This document shows, in pieces, positions 34,246 through 45,485 of a stretch of DNA of 57,841 bases (its first letter is position 1; the number at the start of each line of letters is the position of its first letter). The stretch covers positions 1 through 57,841 of the forward strand of contig NZ_JAKSYJ010000062.1 of the NCBI RefSeq assembly GCF_022829365.1, written 5' to 3'. The position numbers and the translations under genes were made by a program. The notes below the pieces were generated by a model. That model saw only the letters and a list, made by a program, of their open reading frames with translations, was not told the DNA's origin and made no database searches. The stretch is from Methylobacterium sp. J-077 (lineage in GTDB: Bacteria > Pseudomonadota > Alphaproteobacteria > Rhizobiales > Beijerinckiaceae).

Positions 34246-36453
34246 TCACGCGCCCTTCACGCCGGTGAGGTCGAGGGGCAGAGCGCGCAGGCGCTGACCG
34301 GTGGCGGAGAACACCGCGTTGGCGATGGCCGGCGCCAGCACGGGGACGCCCGGCTCGCCGATGCCGGTGGGCGCCGCCTGGCTCGGCACGATATGCACCT
34401 CGACCTTCGGCATCTCGCTCATCCGGGTCGGCTCGTAGGCGTCGAAATTGTGCTCCTGCACCTGGCCGTCCTTCAGGGTGATGCGGTTGCGCAGCACCGC
34501 CGACAGGGCGAAGCCGACCGCGCCCTCGACCTGCGCCCGGATCACGTCCGGGTTGACCGGAACGCCGACATCCACCGCCGCCACGATCCGGTTCACCCGG
34601 ATCCCGGCCTCCTGCGCGGTGACGTCGGCCACCATGGCGACGTAGGAGCCGAAGGATTCGTGGACCGCCACCCCGAGGCCGCGGCCCTTCTCCTGCGGCT
34701 TGTTCTGCGCCTTGGCCGCCCAGCCGGCCTTGTCGGCGGCGAGCTTCAGCACCGCGGCGAGCCGCGGCGCCTGGGTCAGCAGCGACAGCCGGTAGGCCAC
34801 CGGATCGACGTCGGCCGCGTGCGCCAGCTCGTCGATCATCACCTCCATCACGTGCGCCGTGTGGGTGTGGCCGACCGAGCGCCACCACAGGACCGGCACG
34901 CCCTCGCGGCCGTTATGGACGCCGAAGCGGTAGGCCGGCAGCGCGTAGGGCGTGTCGGAAGCGCCCTCCACGGTGGTCGAGTCGATGCCGTTCTTGACGA
35001 TCATCGCCTCGAAAGGCGAGCCGATCATGATCGATTTGCCGACCATGACGTGGTCCCAGCCGACCACCGCGCCCTTGGCGTCGATGCCGGCCCGGACCTT
35101 GTGCAGCACGGTCGGACGGTAATAGCCGCCGGCCATGTCGTCTTCGCGGGTCCAGACGAGGTGAATAGGCGCCTTCTCGCCAGCGGCCTTCAGCACCGTG
35201 GCGGCTTCCGCGAGGTAGTCGGCGGTGGGCGTCGCCCGGCGCCCGAAGGAGCCGCCGGCCCAGTTGCTGTGGAGCCGAACCCGGTCGGGCGTCACCCCGA
35301 GGATCGCCGCCATGGTCGCCTGCTCCACGGTCTGGAACTGGAAGCCGGCATAGACGTCGTAGCCGCCGTCGGGCGCCCGCTCGATCGTGGCGTTGAGCGG
35401 CTCCATCGCGGCGTGGGCGAGGTACGGGAAGGTGAACTCGGCCTCGATCACCTTGGCGGCGCCCTCGAGCGCGGCCTGCGGATCGCCGCGCTCCGAGGCG
35501 GTGAGGCCGCGGCCCTTGGCCCGCTCCCGGTACTCGGCCAGGATCGCCTCGGACGAGCGGGTCTCGGCGGTGCTGTCGTCCCAGGTAATTGTGAGCGCCT
35601 CGCGCCCCTTCATGGCCGCCCAGGTGTCGCGGGCGATCACCGCCACGCCGGTGGGGACCTGGACCACGTCGAGCACGCCCGCGACCGTCCGGGCCGCGGC
35701 GGCGTCAAAACTCTTCACGGTGGCGCCGAAGCGCGGGGCGCGGGCGACGACGGCGGTGACCTGGTTCGGGCGGCGGATATCGAGGGAGTAGGTCGCCGAG
35801 CCGTTGGTCTTGGCCACGGAATCGAGGCGCGGCACCTTCTGGCCGATCAGTGTCCATTCGCTCGGGTCCTTGAGCCGCGGCTCGGACGGGACCGGCAGGG
35901 AGGCGGCCGAGGCGGCGAGCTCGCCGAACCGGGCCTGCCGGCCCGAGGCGGCGTGGCGCACCACGCCGTCCGCGACGGTGATCTCCGAGACCGGGACCTT
36001 CCAGCGGAAGGCCGCCTCGGCCATCAGCATCTCGCGGGCGGCGGCCCCGGCCTTGCGCAGCTGGAACCAGGAATTGGCGACCGCGGTGGAGCCGCCGGTG
36101 CCCTGGATCGGGCCCATCAGGCTGTTGTTGTAGAGCGTCGCGTCGGCCGGCGCGAACTCGGTGCGGACTTGGCTCCAGGCGGCGCCGAGCTCGTCGGCCA
36201 GGATCGTGGCCAGCCCGGTGGTGTTCCCCTGGCCCATGTCGAGGTGCTTGATGATCACCGTGACGGTGTCGTCCGGGGCGATCCGCACGAAGGCGTTGGG
36301 CTGGGCCTTGACGCTCGCGAGGTCCGGGCCGGCGGCGGCCCGGGCGGGCTTCGCGTCCAGCCGGAAGGCGACCACGATGGCGCCGGCGCCGGCCAGGAGG
36401 CCGCGGCGGCTGGGTCGGACGGGGGCTGCGTTCGGTCGACGGGCGTTCAGCAT
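34246..36453 (-). CDS. Molybdopterin-binding subunit, isoquinoline 1-oxidoreductase beta-like
   Basis: 735 aa from ATG 36,453. Xanthine-oxidase-family large subunit with a Tat signal (RRGLLAGAGAIVVAF), so it is periplasmic. Motifs: KHLDMGQGNTTGLATILADE, GTGGSTAVANSW, GSFGRRATPTADYLAEA, an RSVGHTHTAHVMEVMIDELA block and the catalytic-end GIGEPGVPVLAPAIANAV with the conserved Glu. This architecture (single-chain Mo subunit plus a 2Fe-2S subunit, usually with a cytochrome) matches IorB-type aldehyde or isoquinoline oxidoreductases. Substrate unknown; no cytochrome gene is next to it. The 2Fe-2S gene lies 44 bases upstream. Confidence 0.9.
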   Translation of the reverse strand: MLNARRPNAAPVRPSRRGLLAGAGAIVVAFRLDAKPARAAAGPDLASVKAQPNAFVRIAPDDTVTVIIKHLDMGQGNTTGLATILADELGAAWSQVRTEFAPADATLYNNSLMGPIQGTGGSTAVANSWFQLRKAGAAAREMLMAEAAFRWKVPVSEITVADGVVRHAASGRQARFGELAASAASLPVPSEPRLKDPSEWTLIGQKVPRLDSVAKTNGSATYSLDIRRPNQVTAVVARAPRFGATVKSFDAAAARTVAGVLDVVQVPTGVAVIARDTWAAMKGREALTITWDDSTAETRSSEAILAEYRERAKGRGLTASERGDPQAALEGAAKVIEAEFTFPYLAHAAMEPLNATIERAPDGGYDVYAGFQFQTVEQATMAAILGVTPDRVRLHSNWAGGSFGRRATPTADYLAEAATVLKAAGEKAPIHLVWTREDDMAGGYYRPTVLHKVRAGIDAKGAVVGWDHVMVGKSIMIGSPFEAMIVKNGIDSTTVEGASDTPYALPAYRFGVHNGREGVPVLWWRSVGHTHTAHVMEVMIDELAHAADVDPVAYRLSLLTQAPRLAAVLKLAADKAGWAAKAQNKPQEKGRGLGVAVHESFGSYVAMVADVTAQEAGIRVNRIVAAVDVGVPVNPDVIRAQVEGAVGFALSAVLRNRITLKDGQVQEHNFDAYEPTRMSEMPKVEVHIVPSQAAPTGIGEPGVPVLAPAIANAVFSATGQRLRALPLDLTGVKGA

Positions 36454-36497
36454 GGCGGCGATGCTCCGGTCAGGACCGCGGGGAGGGGTGTTCGGTT

Positions 36498-36953
36498 TCA
36501 GGCGAGGGTGCGCGCGGCCTCGTGGATCGCGGCGCGGATGCGCTGGTAGGTGCCGCAGCGGCAGATGTTGCCGTCCATGGCGCCGTCGATGTCGGAGTCG
36601 CTGGGCTTCGCATTGCCGGACAGGAGCCCGATCGCCGACATGATCTGCCCGGACTGGCAGTAGCCGCACTGCACGACGTCAAGCTTGCGCCAGGCGGCCT
36701 GGACGGCCTCGGCCACCCGGCCCGAGACGCCCTCGATGGTCGTCACCTGCGCGGTGCCGACATCGCCGACCTTGGTCTGGCAGGACCGCACCGGCTGACC
36801 GTCGAGATGGACCGTGCAGGCGCCGCATTGGGCGATGCCGCAGCCGTACTTGGTGCCGGTGGCGTCGAGGCGGTCCCGCAGCACCCAGAGCAGCGGCATG
36901 TCCGGGTCGGCGTCGACCGTGTGGGTGACGCCGTTGACGGTGAGCTTCGGCAT
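36498..36953 (-). CDS. 2Fe-2S subunit, isoquinoline 1-oxidoreductase alpha-like
   Basis: 151 aa from ATG 36,953. Two [2Fe-2S] centres: plant-type C-G-I-A-Q-C-G-A-C (in [19 protein letters not shown]) with a later Cys in RSCQTKV, and the C-terminal all-helical C-G-Y-C plus C-R-C ([21 protein letters not shown]). Passes electrons from the Mo subunit encoded just downstream. Co-folded and exported with it via the partner Tat signal. Confidence 0.93.
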   Translation of the reverse strand: MPKLTVNGVTHTVDADPDMPLLWVLRDRLDATGTKYGCGIAQCGACTVHLDGQPVRSCQTKVGDVGTAQVTTIEGVSGRVAEAVQAAWRKLDVVQCGYCQSGQIMSAIGLLSGNAKPSDSDIDGAMDGNICRCGTYQRIRAAIHEAARTLA

Positions 36954-37229
36954 GGTCGGCGGCCCTCGGTCGACACGCGGAATCCGGCGCGCACCGGATC
37001 GCGGCACTCGGCCCGCCACGCGTGTCGTTTACAGTAGTCGTCGCAGTCCCGCCAACGATGTGTGACGCCGCACATCGCCCCGGAAGACGCACCACCCGGC
37101 CGCGAACGCCGATCCGTAAGATCCGACCGATGCCGGCAGCCGCTTCTTAAGACATCCGCCCCATCCTGGCGCCATCACCGCCCTTCCCAGCTGGCCCGCG
37201 CCGCGTTCGAGCCGAGTTTCAAGAGTCCC

Positions 37230-38765
<1,536 letters not shown>

Positions 38766-38770
38766 GGAAA

Positions 38771-38900
38771 AGGGGTTCCCAAAGGGCAAGCCCTTTGTCG
38801 GGGGTTCGGGGGCGCGGAGCCCCTGATCATCGGGCGAAGTCCGACACCAGGGCTCCGCCCTGGACCCGCGAAAGGTCGACGACCTTTTGAAACCGGGACC
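38771..38900. repeat. Multi-hairpin intergenic repeat, copy 2
   Basis: It begins with AAAGGGC/GCCCTTT, then a GGGGTTCGGGG-type arm, CAGGGC/GCCCTG and AAAGGTC/GACCTTT, and ends GAAACCGGGA. The second half matches copy 1 (17,991-18,107) almost base for base. It fills the whole space between the convergent kinase and EVE genes, as expected of a bidirectional terminator. Confidence 0.75.
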
Positions 38901-39317
38901 TTACGGGGTCTCGGCCAGGGCGCGGATGCGGTTCCACTCGGCCTCGGTGACCGGCTGCACCGACAGGCGCGAATTGTTGACCAGCACCATGGCGGCGAGC
39001 GCCGGATCGGCCTTGATCGCGTCGAGCGTCACCGGCCGGGGCAGGGGCTCGACGGCCTTCACGTCGACCATGCCGAAGCGGCCGGTCGCGTCGGTGTGGT
39101 CGGGGTAGTAGGGCCGGATCACTTCGACGATGCCGACCACCGCCTTGCCCTCGTTCGAGTGGTAGAAGAAGCCCTGCTCGCCGACCTGCATCGCCATCAG
39201 GTGCTTCTTGGCGAGGTGGTTGCGCACGCCGTTCCAGTGCGTCCCGGTCGCGCCGGCCTCGACCTGCTGCGCCCACGACCAGGTCGCGGGCTCGGATTTG
39301 AACAGCCAGTACGCCAT
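38901..39317 (-). CDS. EVE domain protein
   Basis: 138 aa from ATG 39,317, the full length of a stand-alone EVE (PUA-like) domain. Signatures: MAYWLFKSEPATWSWAQ, THWNGVRNHLAKKHL, GEQGFFYHSNEGKAVVGIVE and VNNSRLSVQPVT. EVE domains bind modified bases in DNA or RNA (for example 5-methylcytosine or thymine derivatives). Cytosolic. Convergent with the kinase gene across the repeat. Confidence 0.92.
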   Translation of the reverse strand: MAYWLFKSEPATWSWAQQVEAGATGTHWNGVRNHLAKKHLMAMQVGEQGFFYHSNEGKAVVGIVEVIRPYYPDHTDATGRFGMVDVKAVEPLPRPVTLDAIKADPALAAMVLVNNSRLSVQPVTEAEWNRIRALAETP

Positions 39318-39408
39318 CACGCCGTCTCTCGCGGGGCCGCCCCGTCGCGGCGGCCCGGCCCCCATAGCGCAGCTGTCCCCGATGCGGACAGGCCCCTTCG
39401 GCGGCGGT

Positions 39409-40503
39409 TCACCGCCGGTTGCGGCCGAGCACGAGCCGGCTCGCGCCTGCGAAGGCCCAGGCGCAGAGCCCGCCATAGAGCATCACCCCACCGAAGCCCC
39501 GGACCAGCGCCTGCCGGGCGACCGCTTCGGTGAGGTCCGCGGCCCCGGCCGCCGCGAGATTGCCGGCGGCGACCGCCTCCGCGAGGGCATCGAGCGCCGT
39601 CCCCTGCGCCAGCGGGCCGAGGCCGGACCGGACGCCCTGAAGCAGGAGGAAGCCCATCAGGGCGATGTTGACGGCCAGCGCAATCATCCGCGCGCTCATG
39701 TCCATGCCCGAGGCCATCCCGGCGCGCTCCGGGGGCAGGGCACCCGTGGCGGTGTTGGTGACCGGCGTGTTGGTGAGGCCGAGCCCGGTGCCGGCCAGGA
39801 TGCAGCCGGGCAGCAGCGTCGGCCAGCCCGTTTGCGCGCCGGTGGCGGCCAGCCGCATCAGCAGGAAGCCGGCGCCGAGGGTGAATAGGCCCAGCGGGAT
39901 GACCAGCCCCGGGCCGTAGCGCAGGAGCAGCCGCTCCGCGAGCGGCGGCACCACCAGGGTCGGCAGCGTATAGGCCAGGAGCACGAGGCCCGCGGTCACG
40001 CTATCGTAGCCCAGCACCGCTTGGACATAGATCGGCAGGTAGATCACGAACGGCCAGAAGCTGAAGTTCATGGCGCTCGATCCGAGCAGGGCACCCGAGA
40101 ACCGGCGGTTCCGGAAGGCCGCGAAGTCGAACATCGGCCGCTCCGCCCGGGTCTCTACGACGACGAAGGTCACGAGGCTAACGGCGCCGGCGAGCGCCAG
40201 CAGGCTCGCCGGATCGTCCAGGCGCAGCGGCTGCCCCCGGGTGATCAGGTAGACCAGGCTGAACACCGCCAGCGACAGCGTCGCGATCCCGGGGCCGTCG
40301 ATGCGCCGGGCGTGCGGATCGCGGGATTCGACGACGCCGGCCCGTGCCAGCCCCAGGGCGACCAGCGCCAGAAGGACATGGACCAGAAAAACCCATTCCC
40401 AGCTCAGGGCCGCCACGATGACGCTGCCGACCAGCGGGCCGAAGCCCAGACCGAAGCCGAACACGATCCCCCACCAGCCGAAGGCCGTCCCGCGCTCCGG
40501 CTC
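39409..40503 (-). pseudogene. MFS drug exporter (EmrB/QacA-like) lacking its 5' end
   Basis: About 365 codons remain, beginning at the motif-C region ERGTAFGWWGIVFGFGLGFG and continuing through the remaining helices to LVLGRNRR. A full DHA2-type exporter has about 14 helices and ~470-500 residues; the first four or so are missing. Sequence upstream of 40,503 switches abruptly to an unrelated gene read on the other strand. In-frame codons continue to 40,692 but encode no transporter sequence. The protein is unlikely to fold. Confidence 0.75.
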
Positions 40504-40504
40504 G

Positions 40505-40656
40505 CCCCGGCCGACGTGGTCGATGTCGGCGACGGGCTGAGGCTCCCGCCGATCCCCGCGCTCGCTCTCGTGCTGCACTCGTCCCTGACCGACCCGCGCA
40601 GCAAGGACGCGCTCCGGGCGATCACGGCGGCGTTCCGCGAGCACCGGAAGGGTTAA
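40505..40656 (+). pseudogene. 3' remnant of a LysR-type regulator gene
   Basis: About 50 codons ending at TAA 40,656 read DVVDVGDGLRLPPIPALALV and then LTDPRSKDALRAITAAF. This matches the end of a LysR effector domain (L-x-P-x-P-L-x-L-x-x-x-S-x-x-D-P-R ... F). Its 5' side is cut at the same point where the MFS gene loses its 5' side. Confidence 0.6.
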
Positions 40657-40823
40657 AGGCCAGGGCCTTCCCGCTCGAGGTGCGCGATTCACCGGACCCT
40701 GAGAACCAGGAGCCTGAACCCAATCAGCTTGGCCGCGACGAAGTCCGCGGAGGGTGGTTTTGAGACGGCCCGCTAGCAGTTCGCAAGATCGTACACGCGG
40801 ACGTCGATTGTGGACCCTTTAGA

Positions 40824-40923
40824 GCGCTCGCCGCCGAAGTGGATACCGGTTCGGCGTAAGCGAGCGCGTTACATCAAAGACTTAGAGCCGTTCCCCGTCG
40901 CAACGCGATCTGGAACGGCTCTA
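40824..40923. repeat. Rhizobiales-type palindromic repeat
   Basis: Two stem-loops. The first has outer arms GCGCTCGC/GCGAGCGC (40,824-40,831 and 40,860-40,867) and inner arms CGCCGAA/TTCGGCG (40,832-40,838 and 40,850-40,856). The second has perfect 12-base arms, TAGAGCCGTTCC/GGAACGGCTCTA (40,883-40,894 and 40,912-40,923). The CGCCGAAGTGGATACCGGTT core is familiar from dispersed intergenic repeats in Rhizobiales. The rest of 40,657-41,091 holds no recognisable gene. Confidence 0.7.
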
Positions 40924-41091
40924 GTGGCAGAGGCTTACCCAATCGCCTCCTGAGCAGGGACGCGCGTAAGGGGTCGGGCCAGCCAATTGGTGTGGCTTTC
41001 AGAACAGTCGGGCGGGAATTCTCGGATTGTCCAACCTGCGCACTTCGCGGGCTGATTGACGGTTCGAGGCCCTGCCCTCTACCACCCCGAG

Positions 41092-41457
41092 ATGCTTAGG
41101 CGGCCGCCTCAACGGGTCCGGAGCCGCGCGATCATGGGAGTGGTCGCGCTCTACGCGTTGCTGCTCCAAGCCTTCCTGGCCTTCTCAGCCCCTGTCCTTT
41201 CTCCTGATCCAACCGGCGGGGTCCTGTGCGCCGAGCACGGCTCGGGCACGCCCGCGCATGACCAGGCGGACGCGCAATGCCACGCGTGCTGCATGGCCAT
41301 GCACGTCGGGACCATCGCGCCGCCACCCGTCCACGCCTTTCCAGTCCTTTGGCCGCTTCCGAAGGCCTTCCGCGTCGTTTGGCGCCCCGAAGCTGACGTC
41401 GACAAGACCGGACCGCCGACCAACGCCCAGAGCGCCCGAGGTCCACCCATCGCCTGA
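41092..41457 (+). CDS. DUF2946-like membrane/periplasmic protein
   Basis: 121 aa from ATG 41,092 (ATG 41,134 also possible). One N-terminal membrane helix (MGVVALYALLLQAFLAFSA), then a Cys/His block typical of DUF2946: LCAEHG, then H-D-Q-A-D-A-Q-C-H-A-C-C-M-A-M-H. These proteins often precede TonB receptors or copper genes and are suspected metal binders. The receptor gene begins 38 bases after its stop, so they are probably one operon. Confidence 0.7.
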   Translation: MLRRPPQRVRSRAIMGVVALYALLLQAFLAFSAPVLSPDPTGGVLCAEHGSGTPAHDQADAQCHACCMAMHVGTIAPPPVHAFPVLWPLPKAFRVVWRPEADVDKTGPPTNAQSARGPPIA

Positions 41458-41495
41458 TCGCGCCCCGCCCGCCGATCAGCCGATAGGGTTTTGTC

Positions 41496-43877
41496 ATGTC
41501 CACTCACCACCTCCGCGGCAGCGCTCTGGCGCTGGCTGCCGGCCTGCTCGTATTGCCCGCATGCACGAACGCCGATGCGGCCGAGGAGAACGCCGTCACC
41601 CTCGAAGAACTCTCGGTGACCGGGCAAGCGAGCGCGCTGCCGACCCCGCCGCCCGCCGCGATCCAGACGCCGGTCTCGACCGGCATCGTGCCCTCCGACC
41701 CGGGCGCTCCGCCTATCGTGCGCCGGTTCCAGCTGCCTCAGACCAGCGCAAGCGTCACCCGCGAGCAGATCGACGAGACGGTCAACGTCGTCGATACCGA
41801 GGACGCCATCAAGTATTTCCCCAGCCTGTTCGTCCGGAAGCGCAACGCGGGCGACACCCAGCCGGTGATCGAGACCCGCACCTGGGGCGTAAACTCCAGC
41901 GCCCGGACCCTCGTCTACGCCGATGACGTCCTGATCTCGGCGCTGATCGCCAACAACAACACCATCGGCGCGCCGCGCTGGGGCATCGTCGCGCCCGAGG
42001 AGATCAAGCGCGTCGACTTCCTCTACGGGCCGTTCGCGGCCGCCTTCCCGGGCAACTCGATCGGCGGCGTCCTGCAGATCACCACCCGGATGCCGGACCA
42101 CTTCGAGGCGACCCTGAAGCAGACCGGGGCGCTGCAGACATCCCAGTACTACCGCACCGACCGCAGCTACGAGACCAACAAGACCAGCGCCACCTTCGGC
42201 GACCGGATCGAGGACTTCTCGTGGTTCCTGAGTGCGGACTATCTCAACACCTTCACCCAGCCGCTGACCTTCGTGACCAACGGCAGCGCCCCGGCTGGCA
42301 CGCTCGGCACGATCCCGGCCCTCAACAAGACGGGCCAAGTCGCCAACGTCGTCGGCGCGGGCGGCCTGCTGCATTCCGAGCAGGCCAACGCCAAGCTCAA
42401 GCTCGCCCTCGACATCACCCCGTGGCTGACGGCGACCTACACCTTCGGCTTCTGGTCGAACACGACCAACGCCGCCGTGCAGAGCTACCTGGTCACACCG
42501 ACGGGTGTTCCGACCTTCGGCAACGTCTCCACCTTCGCGCAGAACCGCTACACGCTCGACGAGCAGCACATGGCCAACGCCCTGTCGCTCAAGACCGACA
42601 CGCACGGGGACTTCGACTGGGAGATCGTGGCCTCGAACTACTACTTCCTCACCGACGCGCAGCGGAACCCGTACGGGGTCACGCCGGGCTACGGCTTCAC
42701 CCCGTTCGGCAAGGTGCTGCGCTACGACGGCACCAACTGGACCAACGTCGACCTGCGCGGCATCTGGCGGCCGTTCGGGATCGAGGGCCCGCACGAGATC
42801 AGCTTCGGCGCCCACGGCGACCAGTACCGCCTCGACAACCCGACCTACGGGACGGCGAACTGGCTCGATCGGTCGAACCAGTTGCCGACGGAGTACACGA
42901 ATAGCCGCGGGACGACCGAGACCGGCGCCCTGTGGGTGCAGGACGCCTGGCACTTCGCGCCCGCCTGGACGCTGACCACCGGTGCGCGCCTGGAGCGCTG
43001 GCAGGCCACCGACGGCTTCAATCTGACCACGACCGCCAACAACGCCACCGGCGCGGTCACCTCGACGACCCAGATCCGGCAGCCGAACCTGTCGGCGACG
43101 CACGTCTCGCCGAAGGCCACGCTGGCCTGGGTACCCGAGCCGGGCTGGGCCGTGAAGGCGTCCTTCGGCGAGTCCTACCGGTTCCCGACCGTGACCGAGC
43201 TCTACCAGCTCGTGCAGACCGGGCCGATCTTCACCAACCCGAACCCGAACCTGCGGCCCGAGCACGACTACAGCGGCGAGCTGGCGGTCGAGCATCAGTG
43301 GGAAACCAACCGGGTGCGAGTGTCATTCTTCCAGGAGAACACCGACGACGCGCTGATCGCGCAGACGAACTTCGTCACCGGCACGGTGCCCACGACCTTC
43401 ACCACCAACGTCGATGCGATCCGCAATCGCGGCGTCGAGGTCGAGGCCGGCCGCACCGGGTTCCTGATCGACCGGCTCGATCTGACCGGAAGCGTCACCT
43501 ACGTCGACTCGCGCATCTTGAAAGACACGGCCTTCGCCAGCACGACGGGGACGACGGCGCGGGGCAAGCATGTCCCCTACGTGCCCGACTGGCGAGCAAC
43601 ACTGGTGGCGACCTACCACATCGACCCGAACTGGTCCTGGACGGTGGCGGCGCGCTACAGCGGCAAGCAGTACACGACGCTCGACAACACCGACGTCGTC
43701 TCGCACGTGTTCGGTGCGTTCGACAGCTTCTTCGTGGTCGACACGCGCTTGCAGTACAAGATCGACGATCGCGTCGCGATCAGCTTCGGTGTCGACAACA
43801 TCGCCGACGAGAAGTACTTCCTCTATCATCCGTTCCCAGGACGCACCTTCATCGCCGACGCTCGCGTGAAGTTCTGA
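41496..43877 (+). CDS. TonB-dependent receptor
   Basis: 793 aa, complete. Signal peptide ~1-29, TonB box EELSVTG (about 35-41), and an unusually long Pro-rich linker (about 45-75). The plug has FLYGPFAAAFPGNSIGGVLQ in place of the common I-E-V-L-x-G-P. The 22-strand barrel has FGESYRFPTVTELYQ, LRPEHDYSGELAVEHQW, VDNIADEKYFLYHPFPGRTF and a final ADARVKF. It is divergent from classical siderophore receptors; together with the Cys/His-rich DUF2946 neighbour it may import a copper or other metal chelate. That is inference. Outer membrane. Confidence 0.88.
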   Translation: MSTHHLRGSALALAAGLLVLPACTNADAAEENAVTLEELSVTGQASALPTPPPAAIQTPVSTGIVPSDPGAPPIVRRFQLPQTSASVTREQIDETVNVVDTEDAIKYFPSLFVRKRNAGDTQPVIETRTWGVNSSARTLVYADDVLISALIANNNTIGAPRWGIVAPEEIKRVDFLYGPFAAAFPGNSIGGVLQITTRMPDHFEATLKQTGALQTSQYYRTDRSYETNKTSATFGDRIEDFSWFLSADYLNTFTQPLTFVTNGSAPAGTLGTIPALNKTGQVANVVGAGGLLHSEQANAKLKLALDITPWLTATYTFGFWSNTTNAAVQSYLVTPTGVPTFGNVSTFAQNRYTLDEQHMANALSLKTDTHGDFDWEIVASNYYFLTDAQRNPYGVTPGYGFTPFGKVLRYDGTNWTNVDLRGIWRPFGIEGPHEISFGAHGDQYRLDNPTYGTANWLDRSNQLPTEYTNSRGTTETGALWVQDAWHFAPAWTLTTGARLERWQATDGFNLTTTANNATGAVTSTTQIRQPNLSATHVSPKATLAWVPEPGWAVKASFGESYRFPTVTELYQLVQTGPIFTNPNPNLRPEHDYSGELAVEHQWETNRVRVSFFQENTDDALIAQTNFVTGTVPTTFTTNVDAIRNRGVEVEAGRTGFLIDRLDLTGSVTYVDSRILKDTAFASTTGTTARGKHVPYVPDWRATLVATYHIDPNWSWTVAARYSGKQYTTLDNTDVVSHVFGAFDSFFVVDTRLQYKIDDRVAISFGVDNIADEKYFLYHPFPGRTFIADARVKF

Positions 43878-44658
43878 TCCAAACTGCCGCCGGTCACTTC
43901 GTGCCGAGCGTCGGTTTCCAGGGTCGGCACGACGTGGCTTTGATGGCCTACGCCTCCCTCCGGTCCCGGCGCCGCGCAGCATCGGGGCGGAAAAAAACAA
44001 CCGCCCGCCCACCGCCCCAGCCCTCAATGCCAGGCCTCGGCTCAACCGATGATCGCGGACAGCGCGAATTAGCGGTGACGTGTTGTCGATCGTGATCGAG
44101 AAGGAGAGTACCGTCGGGCACTTACGGCGCCCGGTTGCAGCCGGGCACCTGTTCCCAGCCGTCTCAGGACGTCGGCGGGCGTATCACCACGACCGCGAAC
44201 GGGCTGACATCCAACCTCGTCGTGGCCGCGTCGTGGGATCGGGATCACCTCGTGCCGCCTGATGGCGACGCCTTATTCCTCAGGCGCAACCGGCGCTTCT
44301 TGGCATAGGCAAGCGAACTCGACCAACCCGGCGAGAAGTGCCGTCGCGACGATGATATCTAAGCCCATAACGAGTACTCGACGGGACCCGTGATCCGCGT
44401 TGAGCGGAGCTGGTCCATCATTAAGTTGCCGGCGATCGAACAGTTTCAGCTTGGCAGACAAGACACCCTGATCAGCGAGCGACTTAGTGCGCGAGCGCAC
44501 ATTTCGTGAAGATGTGGGGTCTGGGACTTTGCTCTTCCCGCGTCCAGGACTTGGTCTCGGCCCTACCTCGATCCGGTCACGGGGAGGGGGAGCGTCCGAT
44601 CTCACCAGCGTCGAGCCGATACGCATCGCGGCTCGTGATCCGGGATACGGCTCGGCGG
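43878..44658. other. Gene-poor stretch
   Basis: About 780 bases without a recognisable gene. Short open frames on both strands lack RBS and family resemblance; one (44,273-44,368, minus strand) would encode a 31-residue hydrophobic peptide and cannot be ruled out. A ~40-base segment at 44,571-44,610 loosely resembles 48,085-48,125. Confidence 0.4.
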
Positions 44659-44901
44659 TTACCAGGCTGTGTCGGTGATTCCGTGCCGGCTGTCCCAGGT
44701 CGAGCCCCGCGGGTCGAACGGTGCCGCGGGCGTGCTCTCGACTAACAGCGCGAGCATCAGAGTGTATGAGCTGAGCAGGATTGCCGGCGGCTCGCCGGTG
44801 ATGAGGCGCCAGCGTTCCACGAAGACGGAAACCGGCAGCCCGGCCACCGCATCGGCGCTAGACGCCAAGCGATTTTCCAGCGTCTGTGCGGATGTGCCCA
44901 T
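44659..44901 (-). CDS. Small hypothetical protein
   Basis: 80 aa from ATG 44,901; earlier in-frame starts overlap the next gene. It contains a hydrophobic stretch (AILLSSYTLMLALLVES) and no recognised domain. Support is only the open frame and co-direction with the DUF6894 gene upstream. Confidence 0.35.
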   Translation of the reverse strand: MGTSAQTLENRLASSADAVAGLPVSVFVERWRLITGEPPAILLSSYTLMLALLVESTPAAPFDPRGSTWDSRHGITDTAW

Positions 44902-44936
44902 GCGCCCTGAACGAGCGCAGCCCGCATACGGCCCAT

Positions 44937-45152
44937 TCATCCGTCGCAGATGGTGAAGAGAGCGTTCCGACGACCAGCCGCGACTTCCATTCGCCATTCC
45001 TGGCCAAAGCCCTCTAACCTTGCGCCCTCCTCCAGAAGCACGCCCGCATACCGGATAGCTTCTCGGCGCGCGAACGTCGTATCCGGCAGCTCGACACCCT
45101 TCTTCTCGAGCAGGGTGACGCCGTCATAGACGTTGACGTGGTAGCGAGGCAT
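44937..45152 (-). CDS. DUF6894-family small protein
   Basis: 71 aa from ATG 45,152. Typical start MPRYHVNVYDGVTLLEKKG, then VELPDTTFARREAIRYAGVL and an amphipathic helix. This small cytosolic family is very common, in many copies, in methylobacteria and related Rhizobiales; function unknown. Confidence 0.8.
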   Translation of the reverse strand: MPRYHVNVYDGVTLLEKKGVELPDTTFARREAIRYAGVLLEEGARLEGFGQEWRMEVAAGRRNALFTICDG

Positions 45153-45485
45153 GGGCCGCTCCCAGCTGTCGCAAGGCGGGAGCGCGCGTCTCACTCAGTC
45201 GCCGGTGCCCCGCTATCGTGGCCGGCAATGAGCCAGCGCACCAGACAGTGCAAGAGTGCACAAACGATGGCTCAGCGCCTCGTATGGACAAACTGTATAG
45301 TCGCCAAAAGATACCCCGCTCGGCAGCTGCCGACGGGGCTAAGACGTCTCGGAGATGCCCGGCCTACGCGCGGCAGGGGTGGTGGTTCCGAGACGGCTAT
45401 CACTTCGTCAGGTTGCCGACGATCACGTCGATAAGGAACCCGATCGGCGCCCCGGCGAAGGAGTGCCGGAGACGGCAGGAATTCC
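45153..45485. other. Intergenic region with a palindrome
   Basis: No gene recognised. TCGGCAGCTGCCGA (45,320-45,333) is a perfect 14-base palindrome flanked by CCCC and GGGG, so a longer hairpin can form. It could be a terminator for the DUF393 gene, whose stop is at 45,486. Confidence 0.4.

Noticed and set aside
34093..36549. 818-residue open frame antisense to the molybdopterin subunit gene
   Set aside because: Shadow of a strongly supported gene on the other strand; Arg/Gly/His-rich translation with no domain.
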